Shown: positions 1 to 7,177, numbered from the stretch's first letter. The stretch: 9,772 bases of DNA from Deltaproteobacteria bacterium (GCA_019309605.1 JAFDFW010000056.1:1-9772), one strand, 5' to 3'. Translations and numbers: made by a program. Notes: generated by a model not told the origin, from the sequence alone.

Positions 1-37
1 CCCCCGAACAGAAAAGCTAAACGCACAGGCGAGGATC

Positions 38-775
38 ATGGATCGAGGCTGGTATTTTCGTTTGGCAATCGTCGTCGGCTCTTCCGTCTTGGGCTTTCTC
101 GCCCTATGGCCGAGTGTCGATCGATGGGTGCCTTGCCCGGACATCGTTAAAGAGACTTTCGAAAATCAGATCAACCCCGGCCTCGATATCAAGGGCGGCC
201 TACGGTTGATGTATGAAGTCGAGGTTGACGAGTACATCCGCGACCGTCGAGACCGGGTCGCCGAGCAAGTACAGCGCCAGTGCGGTGTCCTGATCGGCGT
301 TGTCCCCGAGGAGGAGGTCGACGAGATCGAGAAAACCAAGCTCGAGGAGATTCGGCAGCGGTGCAAAGTCGAGCGTGTCGACAAGGATGGCGGTGCGGTT
401 CGCGCGATTCGCATCACGTTCTCCAACGAGGAGGACGCGCAGAAGCTCTCCAAGACTTGGGTGAAGGACTACTTCCGCGATCTTCGCGTCGCGAGCGGCG
501 TAGGGGAACTCGTGGTCGACCTTCACATGCGCGAGGAGCAGCTCGCCAATATGCGCGAGACCGCGGTCCGACAGTCCGAGCGCACGATCACCAACCGTAT
601 CGATAGCATGGGCGTTCTCGAGCCGACTGTCATCGCCCGGCCGAACGACGGTGACATCATCATCGAGATTCCCGGCGCGCAGGAGAGTTCCTTCGAGCGC
701 ATCAAATCGATCATCAGCCGCACCGCGCAGCTGAAGTTCCAGGAATTCGCAGGTATTTGCCGAGGCCTTCGGTGA
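38..775 (+). CDS. secD: Protein translocase subunit SecD, N-terminal part (gene split by a frameshift)
   Basis: First half of SecD, the inner-membrane subunit that with SecF helps SecYEG complete protein export using the proton gradient. The ATG at 38 follows a GAGGA at 31-35, which is close but usable, and the protein opens M-D-R-G-W with one membrane helix at about residues 8-26, as is usual for SecD. The periplasmic P1 signature GLDIKGG lies at 48-54. A second conserved block runs from TITNRIDSMGVLEPTV (183-198) to IEIPGAQ (209-215), and TAQLKF (229-234) is the usual end of that subdomain. The frame then gives eight or so unconvincing residues and stops at 773-775. The rest of SecD continues in the next frame from 735-775 onward, so this is one gene of 38-1769 with one base too many. 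Whether that is a real mutation or a sequence error cannot be told here. secF follows. Confidence 0.9.
   Translation: MDRGWYFRLAIVVGSSVLGFLALWPSVDRWVPCPDIVKETFENQINPGLDIKGGLRLMYEVEVDEYIRDRRDRVAEQVQRQCGVLIGVVPEEEVDEIEKTKLEEIRQRCKVERVDKDGGAVRAIRITFSNEEDAQKLSKTWVKDYFRDLRVASGVGELVVDLHMREEQLANMRETAVRQSERTITNRIDSMGVLEPTVIARPNDGDIIIEIPGAQESSFERIKSIISRTAQLKFQEFAGICRGLR
735..775 (+). other. secD: Frame break inside secD (+1 shift)
   Basis: The upstream frame is coherent through TAQLKFQE and stops at 773-775. The downstream frame is closed by a TGA at 732-734 and open from 735, so the shift must lie in this interval. The simplest repair is one T fewer in the TTT at 756-758, which joins GI to AEAFGED without a gap. 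The change is +1, so an ordinary -1 slippery heptamer cannot explain it. A shift at the terminal CGG-TGA would also join the frames, but it leaves less plausible residues before the join. Confidence 0.85.
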
Positions 776-899
776 GGACGCACGGGATCGCCTTCGCGCA
801 TACATCGCGACTCTCCCCGTACCTGACGATCACGTCATTGCCATTGGTCGCCAGGATGCCGACCCCGATCGGGGCGGCGAGGGCTGGCGCACCTATTAC

Positions 900-1769
900 A
901 TGCACCGCGTAGCCGATGCGACCGGCGAGGATCTCGATGACGCGTCGGTGGGCTTTGACCCGCAGAGCGGCAGCCCTGAGGTCGACTTCACGATGAACAC
1001 GCGCGGCGCCTCGCGCATGGCCGACCTCACCGGCCGCAGCATCGGCAAGCGCATGGCCATCGTCCTCGATGACCGCGTCGAGTCGGCACCGGTCATTCAA
1101 GGCCAGATTGGCGCGCGCGGCCGCATCACTCTCGGCGCCTACCTCGACCGCAACGAGCTCCTGCAAGAGGCGAAAGACCTCGTGGTCGTGCTTCAAGCTG
1201 GTGCGCTTCCCGCGCCGCTCCGCCCCGCCAACGAGCAGCTCATCGGCCCGACGCTCGGACAGGACTCCGTGCAGAAAGGCGCGGTTGCAGCGCTCGTCGG
1301 GGTCATCCTCGTCCTGATTTTCATGGCGCTCTACTACCAAGTTGCGGGACTGGTCGCGGATGCGATGGTCTTGCTGAACTTGCAGCTTCTCTTCGGGACC
1401 ATGTCCGGCATTGGCGCGACGCTCACGCTACCCGGTGTTGCCGCCATCGCGCTGACCGTCGGTATGGCCGTCGACGCGAACGTGCTGATCACCGAGCGCA
1501 TCAGGGAAGAGTTGAGGCTCGGCAAATCTCCGCGCTCCGCAGTCGAGCAAGGGTACGCACGGGCGTATTCGTCGGTCTTCGATAGCCAGCTCACGACGGC
1601 CATCGCAGGCATCGTGCTTTGGCAGTTCGGTACGGGGCCGATCAAGGGGTTCGCCACGATGCTGTTGATCGGCATCGGAACCTCGCTCTTCACCGGCACG
1701 TTCTGCTCGAAGGTGCTCTTTGACTGGCTCGTACGCGGCCTGCGCGTGCAGCGACTGCGGGTGGGCTGA
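900..1769 (+). CDS. secD: Protein translocase subunit SecD, C-terminal part (same gene as 38-775)
   Basis: Second half of SecD, in a frame shifted by +1 from the first half. 900 is only the first ATG in this frame and has no ribosome site. The frame is open from 735, and its codons between about 756 and 899 read like genuine SecD (VFAEAFGEDARD, later EGWRTYYMHR), so translation from 900 alone is unlikely. The piece carries the end of the periplasmic domain (GRSIGKRMAIVLDDRVESAP), then LPAPLR, then five membrane helices. These include the hallmark GMAVDANVLITERIREEL (residues 188-205 of this piece, about 475-492 of the repaired protein) and a GPIKGFATMLLIGIG helix. Removing one base gives 576 residues, close to the E. 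coli length of about 615. The stop at 1767-1769 is three bases before secF. Confidence 0.88.
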   Translation: MHRVADATGEDLDDASVGFDPQSGSPEVDFTMNTRGASRMADLTGRSIGKRMAIVLDDRVESAPVIQGQIGARGRITLGAYLDRNELLQEAKDLVVVLQAGALPAPLRPANEQLIGPTLGQDSVQKGAVAALVGVILVLIFMALYYQVAGLVADAMVLLNLQLLFGTMSGIGATLTLPGVAAIALTVGMAVDANVLITERIREELRLGKSPRSAVEQGYARAYSSVFDSQLTTAIAGIVLWQFGTGPIKGFATMLLIGIGTSLFTGTFCSKVLFDWLVRGLRVQRLRVG

Positions 1770-1772
1770 CAC

Positions 1773-2900
1773 ATGGAACTCATCAAACCCGGTAGCTATT
1801 TCGACTTCATGAAGTACCGCGGGCCGGTCATCACGGTCCTCAGTCTGATGGCTCTCCTGAGCCTGGTCTCGCTTTTCTACCCCGGGCCCAACTACGGCAT
1901 CGACTTCGCCGGCGGCACCGAGCTTCAACTGGCGTTCACGGGCGACACCAGCCCGGGCGAGATCCGGAAGGCCCTCGAAGATGCGGGCTACGCGCGTCCG
2001 GACGTGATCAGCATCGAGGACAATCCCAACGAGTACATCATTCGCGTTCGCGAGGTCTCGTCCCTGCCGGAAGACCAGGTCGAGAAGATCCGCGAGGCGG
2101 CAGACGCGGCGCTCGGCGAGGGCGTTCTCCGAGAGATGAAGGTCTCACCGGGTGGCGACAAGATCACTCTCCGTGTCTCGGGCGAGATCCATGAGCAGCA
2201 ACTCCAAGAGGCACTCGAGGCCGGTGGCGCGCATGTTCGCTCGCTCAACTCGCTCTCGGGCAGTCGCGATCCACGCTACGAGGTGCACCTCGTCGGAGTC
2301 GCAGACGAGCTGGCGGCTCAGCTTCGGGAGCGCTTTCCCGACCGCGCGCCTGAAGGGGCGCTTCGCGTCGAGTGGGTCGGTCCGAAGGCGGGCGAGCAGC
2401 TCCGCGATGCAGCGATCCAGTCACTGCTGTACGCCATCGCGTTCATCATGCTGTACGTGGCCTTCCGCTTCGACCTGCGGTTCGCGCCCGGTGGCGTCAT
2501 CGCAATGCTCCATGACGCCCTGATCACCCTAGGTGTCTACGTGCTTCTGCAGAAGGAAGTGAATCTCACCACGGTCGCCGCGCTTCTCACCATCATGGGT
2601 TACTCGATCAACGACACCATCGTCGTGTTCGACCGAATTCGTGAGAATATGGTGCGCGTCCGGGACAAGAGCCTTCGTGAGCTGATCAATATCAGCACCT
2701 CGCAAATGCTGTCGCGAACGATCGTCACATCGCTCACGACGCTCTTGTCGGTGTCTGCGTTCTTCTTCCTAGGCACCGGAGTCATCCAGGACATCGCCTT
2801 CGCTCTGGGCATCGGCATCGTGATCGGCACCTTGTCGTCGATTTTCATTGCCGCGCCGATCACCGAGTTGATGGACCGGCGTCTCTTCAATCGTTCGTAG
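1773..2900 (+). CDS. secF: Protein translocase subunit SecF
   Basis: Partner of SecD in the SecDF complex of the inner membrane, which pulls exported proteins through SecYEG. The 375-residue product has a first membrane helix at about 17-36, then GIDFAGGTE (42-50), the SecF counterpart of the SecD GLDIKGG motif. The second half has VGPKAGEQL (202-210), helices from about 213, and the family signature GYSINDTIVVFDRIREN (276-292), followed by two more hydrophobic stretches to about 360. Bacterial SecF is usually near 300-320 residues. The extra length sits in the periplasmic part (about 60-200), which seems to hold two similar subdomains (62-95 and 140-176). The ATG follows the secD stop by three bases, with a GGGTGGG at 1759-1765 as a possible ribosome site, so translation is probably coupled to secD. 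Confidence 0.97.
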   Translation: MELIKPGSYFDFMKYRGPVITVLSLMALLSLVSLFYPGPNYGIDFAGGTELQLAFTGDTSPGEIRKALEDAGYARPDVISIEDNPNEYIIRVREVSSLPEDQVEKIREAADAALGEGVLREMKVSPGGDKITLRVSGEIHEQQLQEALEAGGAHVRSLNSLSGSRDPRYEVHLVGVADELAAQLRERFPDRAPEGALRVEWVGPKAGEQLRDAAIQSLLYAIAFIMLYVAFRFDLRFAPGGVIAMLHDALITLGVYVLLQKEVNLTTVAALLTIMGYSINDTIVVFDRIRENMVRVRDKSLRELINISTSQMLSRTIVTSLTTLLSVSAFFFLGTGVIQDIAFALGIGIVIGTLSSIFIAAPITELMDRRLFNRS

Positions 2901-2910
2901 GGTTAGCCCT

Positions 2911-4587
2911 GTGAACCGGTACAGCGCGCGGCCCTCCGACGAACGGGCGGCCCGCATGCTTGCCGACGCGTGTGGATTGGGACTCACGGCGGCCCAGGTG
3001 CTCTTGCATCGGGGTATCGGCGATGAGGAGCGGGCACGCCCGTTCCTCGAGTCCACGCTGCGTGGCTTGAGCTCTCCCGAACCGATGGCTGACCGCGCGC
3101 TGGCCTCGGAGCGCATCGCGCGCGCGATCCGCGCTCGGGAGAGGATCGTCGTGTTCGGCGACTATGACGTCGACGGCACCACCTCGGCTGTGATTCTCAG
3201 CGAGGTCATTGCGGCCCTCGGAGGGGACGTGCAGGTGCTCATCGCCGACCGATTTCACGGAGGCTACGGCCTCAGCGACCAGGCCCTCGCCCGGTGTGTA
3301 GCCGCAGGGCCGGGCCTCCTCGTGACTTGCGACTGCGGCTCGAGCGATCACGAGCGGGTGGCCAAAGCCACATCCGCTGGCATCGACGTCATCGTGGTAG
3401 ACCACCACCTGGTGCCGGAAGAAACCCTCCCGGCCTTTGCATTTCTCAACCCGCATCGGCCTGAATGCGGCTTCGCCTACAAGGGCCTTTGCAGTGCAGG
3501 CCTCGCCTTTTCGTTGGCGGCTGCCCTCCGCTCGGACATGGGCGCTAAGCTCGACCTGCGGGCATGGCTCGACTTGGTAGCGATTGGCACAATCGCCGAC
3601 CTCGCACCGCTGACTGGGGACAACCGGCGTCTCGTCCGAGCGGGCTTGAAGAACATCGGCTCGCCCAACTCCAGGCCGGCTCTCGTCGCGCTGCGCCAAG
3701 CCGCCAAGATTCCGGAGTCCGCCCAACTCACGGCACGTGACGTGGCCTTTCGGTTCTCGCCCCGCCTCAACGCGCCCGGCCGGCTCGGTGTCGCCGACCT
3801 CACGCTCCGTTTCCTGAGCGCGAAAACCCCCAAAGAGGCGTGGGGCTTGCTTCAAGACGTCGAGTCGCAAAACGACGAGCGCAAAGCACTCGCCAACCGG
3901 GCTACCGAGGAGGCGCGCGCGCAGGTGCGCGATCTCTACGGAGACGCGCCCGAGGAGGGCGTGGTCGTTGCAAGCGATGACTGGCATCGCGGCGTCGTCG
4001 GCATTGTGGCCGCTCGCCTCGTAGACGCGTTTGGCGTACCCGCGGTCGTCATTGCATTCGACGGCGACCACGGCCATGGCAGCGTTCGAACGACGGCAGA
4101 CTTCGATGTCTACCATGCGCTCGCCCAGTGCGCGTCGGACCTGAGCGCTTGGGGTGGCCACCGAGCTGCAGCGGGCCTGTCGCTGTCGAAATCCGCGCTC
4201 GATGCCTTCCGCGCGTCGTTCCTACAGGCCACCCAGTGCGCGAGCTTCGGTGCGGGGCCATCGGCGGAAGTCGACGTTGCGCTCGGCGGGGCGTTTCGCG
4301 TTCCAAGCGTCGAGGACCTGCAGCGCCTCGGGCCGTTCGGCGAAGGCCACGCCGTGCCGACGTTCTTGGTCGACGCCCACGTCGTCGAAGCGACGGGGGT
4401 TGGAGAAGGGCGCGTCCACGGCAAGCTCAAGTTGCGCGTGGGCCAGGATTCCATTCGCGCGTTCGCGCCCGGCATGTTCTCGCGCATCGAAGGCCGAGAT
4501 AACCTCCGCCTCGTCGGTGAATTTCAGCCCGACCATTGGATCGGCGGCGGAGCGGTCGAGCTTCTCGTCAAGGACGTGCTGGACTAG
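2911..4587 (+). CDS. recJ: Single-stranded-DNA-specific exonuclease RecJ
   Basis: RecJ degrades single-stranded DNA 5' to 3' in recombinational, mismatch and base-excision repair. It is a cytoplasmic DHH-family metal-dependent nuclease. All core motifs are present in order: DYDVDG (84-89), DCG (141-143), DHH (164-166), GTIADLAPL (226-234), the RLNAPGRLG segment (285-293), the DHHA1 part with GHGSVRTTADFDVYHAL (388-404), and GGH (415-417). A C-terminal OB-like region carries LQRLGPFGEGH. The length of 558 is close to E. coli RecJ (577), and nothing needed for catalysis appears lost. The start is GTG at 2911; the AGGG at 2899-2902, eight bases upstream, overlaps the secF stop. The gap to secF is 10 bases, so it is probably co-transcribed with secDF, a pairing known from other bacteria. 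Its TAG stop overlaps that of the opposing gene. Confidence 0.97.
   Translation: MNRYSARPSDERAARMLADACGLGLTAAQVLLHRGIGDEERARPFLESTLRGLSSPEPMADRALASERIARAIRARERIVVFGDYDVDGTTSAVILSEVIAALGGDVQVLIADRFHGGYGLSDQALARCVAAGPGLLVTCDCGSSDHERVAKATSAGIDVIVVDHHLVPEETLPAFAFLNPHRPECGFAYKGLCSAGLAFSLAAALRSDMGAKLDLRAWLDLVAIGTIADLAPLTGDNRRLVRAGLKNIGSPNSRPALVALRQAAKIPESAQLTARDVAFRFSPRLNAPGRLGVADLTLRFLSAKTPKEAWGLLQDVESQNDERKALANRATEEARAQVRDLYGDAPEEGVVVASDDWHRGVVGIVAARLVDAFGVPAVVIAFDGDHGHGSVRTTADFDVYHALAQCASDLSAWGGHRAAAGLSLSKSALDAFRASFLQATQCASFGAGPSAEVDVALGGAFRVPSVEDLQRLGPFGEGHAVPTFLVDAHVVEATGVGEGRVHGKLKLRVGQDSIRAFAPGMFSRIEGRDNLRLVGEFQPDHWIGGGAVELLVKDVLD
4584..4587. other. Shared palindromic stop (CTAG) of recJ and the crotonase gene
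   Basis: TAG at 4585-4587 ends recJ on the plus strand. The reverse complement of 4584-4586, also TAG, ends the crotonase gene on the minus strand. The two coding regions therefore overlap by four bases, leaving no room for an intergenic terminator. Only a weak hairpin (TGGAC, nine-base loop, GTCCA; 4580-4598) lies across the junction, without a T run. Confidence 0.9.
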
Positions 4588-5363
4588 CGCCCGGTCCATT
4601 GGGGCTCGCGCTTCTCGAAGAACGCGGCGAGACCCTCCTTGGCGTCTTCGCTATGGAGCACCGCGTAGAGCTGCTCGCGAAGGTAGGGAAGGGCCTCTTC
4701 GACCGACATCTTGCGTTGCTCGTTGAACGCACTGAGCCCCATCCGCATCGCGTTGGGCGACTGTTTGGCGAGCTGGCCGGCGAGCTCGGCGACCCGCGTA
4801 TCGAGCTGGTCGTCCGGGACGACCTCGGTCAGCAACCCGATCTCCTTCGCCTTGGTCGCGCTGATCTTTTCACCGAGCAACATGAGCTTCAGCAATTCCC
4901 GGGTATGAACGACGCGTCGAAGGACCGCCATGATCATCATCGGGAACAGGCCGCGCTTGATCTCCGGCGTCCCCAGGATTGCGCTTTCGCAGGCGATCGC
5001 GAAGTGACAGCAGGCGATAATCCCCATCGCGCCGCCCAAGGCGTATCCAGGGATGCGCGCGACGATGGGCTTGTTCAGCGTGTCGAAGCGCAGCATCAAG
5101 TCGTCGAACTCGCCCTTCTTCTCGAGCGTGCCCCGGCTCGCGTTCATGCCCTTCAAATCGGCGCCCGCGCTGAACGCGTCCCCAGCCCCGGTCAGAATGA
5201 TCACCCGCACGTCCTCCGCGGCTTCGGCGTCGTCGAGCGCCCATAGGAGCTCGTTCACCAGCTCCTGACTCAAAGGGTTCTTCTTTTCCGGCTTGTTGAA
5301 GGTCAGGGTGACGATGTATCCGTCCTGCTGCACGAGCAGGGATTGATAGTCGCGTTCCTCCAT
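4584..5363 (-). CDS. Enoyl-CoA hydratase/isomerase (crotonase) family protein
   Basis: A 259-residue crotonase-fold enzyme acting on an acyl-CoA thioester; the exact reaction is not settled. The oxyanion-hole segments are clear: AFSAGADLKG (63-72) and GYALGGAMG (106-114). Ungapped alignment from GYALGG with rat mitochondrial enoyl-CoA hydratase puts Gly114 where hydratase has catalytic Glu144, while Glu134 in TPEIKRG matches Glu164. Having only the second glutamate is more like an isomerase or another crotonase activity than a classical hydratase. The C-terminal helices are complete. The gene runs against its neighbours and ends tail-to-tail with recJ, so it is a separate transcription unit, and the surrounding genes give no metabolic hint. 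An in-frame TGA lies 21 bases upstream of the ATG, so this is the first ATG in the open frame. The ribosome site is weak (CGGGG only). Confidence 0.93.
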   Translation of the reverse strand: MEERDYQSLLVQQDGYIVTLTFNKPEKKNPLSQELVNELLWALDDAEAAEDVRVIILTGAGDAFSAGADLKGMNASRGTLEKKGEFDDLMLRFDTLNKPIVARIPGYALGGAMGIIACCHFAIACESAILGTPEIKRGLFPMMIMAVLRRVVHTRELLKLMLLGEKISATKAKEIGLLTEVVPDDQLDTRVAELAGQLAKQSPNAMRMGLSAFNEQRKMSVEEALPYLREQLYAVLHSEDAKEGLAAFFEKREPQWTGR

Positions 5364-5369
5364 GCCCCG

Positions 5370-5398
5370 ATTCTTGGGCGCTCATTCTGTGAATTCAA
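5370..5398 (-). promoter_or_regulatory. Candidate sigma70-type promoter for the crotonase gene
   Basis: On the minus strand TTGAAT (5393-5398) and AAGAAT (5370-5375) are separated by 17 bases, each matching four of six consensus positions. The start of transcription would fall at about 5363, on or next to the A of the ATG. This would make the mRNA leaderless, which fits the poor ribosome site. This is a visual match only. Confidence 0.3.
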
Positions 5399-5429
5399 GG
5401 AGAATGATTCCGCCTGTAACGTCGCGTGG

Positions 5430-5458
5430 TTGCAGCCATTTCAGGCTCCGTGTACTGT
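5430..5458 (+). promoter_or_regulatory. Weak candidate promoter for the 5486 gene and tilS
   Basis: TTGCAG (5430-5435) and TACTGT (5453-5458) have a 17-base spacer but match only three of six consensus positions each. The site is suitably placed, roughly 25-30 bases before the GTG at 5486, and some promoter is expected in this divergent gap. A chance match is quite possible. Confidence 0.18.
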
Positions 5459-5473
5459 GCGCAGAGACAGGGC

Positions 5474-5480
5474 GGGGAGG
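5474..5480 (+). promoter_or_regulatory. Ribosome binding site deciding the GTG start at 5486
   Basis: GGGGAGG lies five bases before the GTG at 5486. An earlier in-frame GTG at 5426 lacks such a site, and starting there would put about 20 polar residues in front of an otherwise well-formed signal peptide. Confidence 0.65.
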
Positions 5481-5485
5481 GCAGA

Positions 5486-6094
5486 GTGAGCTGGGAGCGG
5501 ATCGGATGTGCGGTTGCACTGGCGGCGATGGTTTCGCTGTCTGCGCCTCCTCGTACGGCCGAGGCGCAGCTCGATCCGGCCAACCTCGACACCGTCCAAG
5601 CCACGCCGAAAGGCACCATTGGTCTGGGTCTCGTCGGTGCCGAGCTCGGACTCATCATTCCGTCCGTCTCGGGGCTCAACGAGGCGTGGGCATTGTCGGT
5701 GTTTCCGATCGTGGGTGCGGCGGGCGGTGCGCTCGCCGGTTATTTCGCCCTAGACAAGCCCGGCCGTGAGAAGGGCTCGGTCGCTGCGCTCGTCGTTGGG
5801 TTGGCCGGCGTGCTTCCCGCGATCCTGGTCACCGTCAAAGGCGTCCGCAAGGAGCGCCAGGATCAATGGGAGCCAACGCCTCAGATCGACCTGCGAACCG
5901 AAAAAGAGCAGCGCGCGTTCGAAACAGCCGAGGCGGGGCCGGGGCTCCTTCGACGGTCGCGCTCCGGGTTCCGCGCCGCCGTACCAGGGATGACGTTCTC
6001 TAGGAAAGCCCCACAAGACTCCGAAACCGCGCGGATGGGCGGCCTCCGTGACCGAACCGAGATGCGGCTTTCCCTCGCGTCCGGCGTGTTTTAG
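5486..6094 (+). CDS. Uncharacterised exported or membrane protein upstream of tilS
   Basis: I do not recognise a named family. With the GTG start the product has 202 residues. The N-terminus is a good signal peptide: a positive start, a hydrophobic core at about 7-20, and a likely cut after AEA (25-27) before Gln28. Next comes a short linker and a Gly/Ala-rich region with up to three hydrophobic stretches, at about 43-60, 68-88 (FPIVGAAGGALAGYFAL) and 97-117 (ending VTVKGVRKER). Then there is a charged, polar tail ending in RLSLASGVF. Small hydrophobic, glycine-rich exported proteins of this style are common hypotheticals in myxobacteria, so an inner-membrane or cell-envelope role is possible, but no function can be assigned. 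The gene ends nine bases before tilS and is probably co-transcribed with it. A longer form starting at GTG 5426 is less likely. Confidence 0.75.
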   Translation: MSWERIGCAVALAAMVSLSAPPRTAEAQLDPANLDTVQATPKGTIGLGLVGAELGLIIPSVSGLNEAWALSVFPIVGAAGGALAGYFALDKPGREKGSVAALVVGLAGVLPAILVTVKGVRKERQDQWEPTPQIDLRTEKEQRAFETAEAGPGLLRRSRSGFRAAVPGMTFSRKAPQDSETARMGGLRDRTEMRLSLASGVF

Positions 6095-6103
6095 CGTTCC
6101 CGC

Positions 6104-7066
6104 ATGATCACCTCGACGGTGCGCCGAACCGTGCGCGAGCGGGCGCTGGTGTCTTCCGGAGATCACGTGTTGGTAGCATGCTCCGGCGGCCCGGACTCGA
6201 CCACTCTGTTGCACGTGCTCCATCGACTGCGGGGCGAGCTCGGCATCACGCTTTGCGTCGCGTCGATCGACCACGGCCTCCGGCCCGAATCGGCATCGGA
6301 AGTCGAACAGGTGGGGGCGTTTGCGAGCACGCTCGGCGTGCCGTTCTATTCGGCACGCGTGGCGCTCACGAGAGAAGGCGTCTCGATTCAGGCGCGGGCG
6401 CGCGAGCTTCGTTATCGAGCGCTCCGGGAGGTCGCCGTCTCTCACGACGCGGTCCGCATTGCGGTCGGCCACACACAGGATGATCAGGCCGAGACGGTGC
6501 TGGCGCGCGTGCTGCGCGGTGCGGGGCTCCGCGGCCTCGGGGGGATCGAGGCTCTCAGGTCCGATGGGGTCATCCGCCCGCTGCTCGATTGCCGTCGTTC
6601 CAAGGTGCGGGCGTACGCGGAGGAGCGGATGCTTCCTTTCGTCGACGACCCGTCGAATCACCAGCGCGCCTTCGAACGCGTTCGCATTCGTCACGATGTT
6701 CTGCCCTCGCTCGCGGCCGAGGACGCACGGGTCGTCGAGCATCTCTGCGCGCTGAGCGATGAGGCCGCTGAGCTCAACGCCTATCTGGACGGCCAACTTC
6801 CCGAGCTCCCTCCAAACGGCACCCTCGTCGTCCCTGCCGAAACGGTCGTCGCGCTCCCAGCTCCCATTCGAATTCGCTGGCTGCGGAGCTGGATCGCGCG
6901 AGAAACCGGCTTAACCCCTAACCGCAGCCATCTGACCGAGGCGGGCCGACTTCTTACGGGTCCGGGGGAGGTCCTGCTAGGATCGGGTTGGTCGGTCTGC
7001 CGTGAGGGCGGCCGCCTTTTGCTGCAATATCGTGAGCATCGTAGAACACGTACCAGTCGTTCCTAA
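6104..7066 (+). CDS. tilS: tRNA(Ile)-lysidine synthase TilS
   Basis: TilS uses ATP to attach lysine to C34 of the CAU-anticodon isoleucine tRNA, switching both its codon reading and its charging from methionine to isoleucine; it is normally essential. The PP-loop SGGPDS is at 27-32, and the second conserved block GHTQDDQAETVLARVLRGAG is at 122-141. The DDPSN (181-185) plus RVRIRHDVLP (192-201) segment is typical of TilS rather than of other PP-loop ATPases. At 320 residues it resembles the short Aquifex-type enzymes (about 311), not the E. coli form (about 430). The C-terminal domain is therefore reduced, though a PNRSHLTEAGRLL stretch remains. The ATG at 6104 has no visible Shine-Dalgarno sequence; with the preceding stop only nine bases away, translational coupling is likely. 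In-frame GTGs at 6119 and 6131 are no better supported. Confidence 0.95.
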   Translation: MITSTVRRTVRERALVSSGDHVLVACSGGPDSTTLLHVLHRLRGELGITLCVASIDHGLRPESASEVEQVGAFASTLGVPFYSARVALTREGVSIQARARELRYRALREVAVSHDAVRIAVGHTQDDQAETVLARVLRGAGLRGLGGIEALRSDGVIRPLLDCRRSKVRAYAEERMLPFVDDPSNHQRAFERVRIRHDVLPSLAAEDARVVEHLCALSDEAAELNAYLDGQLPELPPNGTLVVPAETVVALPAPIRIRWLRSWIARETGLTPNRSHLTEAGRLLTGPGEVLLGSGWSVCREGGRLLLQYREHRRTRTSRS

Positions 7067-7177
7067 GCCTTCGGCCGGGCAATGGTTGCCAAGCGGGCTC
7101 TGCGGCCTCACAAAGTATAGAAGGGGCCGTTGTCCCAAACCTAGGCCCGTGATTCGGCCGCGCCCCCACCTTACCAT
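7067..7177 (+). other. tilS-ftsH intergenic region with hairpin and AT-rich element
   Basis: This 111-base gap holds a perfect 5-bp hairpin (GGCAA, three-base loop, TTGCC; 7078-7090) and a TATAGA (7116-7121) that could be a -10 element, though no good -35 lies 16-18 bases upstream of it. There is no T run, so the hairpin is not a recognisable terminator. No heat-shock (sigma32-type) consensus is evident. The last 40 bases are C-rich and lack a Shine-Dalgarno sequence before ftsH. Confidence 0.35.

Noticed and set aside
1..20. Possible tail of an upstream gene (P-E-Q-K-S then TAA at 18-20), perhaps yajC, often found before secD
   Set aside because: Only five or six codons are visible, which cannot support an identification.
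2887..4161. Long minus-strand open frame (424 codons) opposite recJ
   Set aside because: It is a GC-driven shadow of recJ: no domain, no ribosome site, and low-complexity Arg/Ala/Glu-rich composition, while recJ is complete with all motifs.
4580..4598. Hairpin across the recJ/crotonase junction as a bidirectional terminator
   Set aside because: The stem is only five base pairs with a nine-base loop and no T run on either strand.
4536..5246. Plus-strand frame of 236 codons opposite the crotonase gene
   Set aside because: The crotonase on the minus strand has clear motifs; this frame has none and begins inside recJ.
5404..5769. ATG at 5404 with a good AAGGAG just upstream, opening a Cys/Arg/Gly-rich frame
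   Set aside because: Despite the attractive ribosome site, the product overlaps the 5486 gene in another frame, has composition typical of a wrong frame, and shows no signal peptide or domain.
5750..6796. Minus-strand open frame of 348 codons across the 5486 gene and tilS
   Set aside because: Arg/His/Ala-rich translation without motifs, and it spans two plus-strand genes and their junction; typical antisense shadow.
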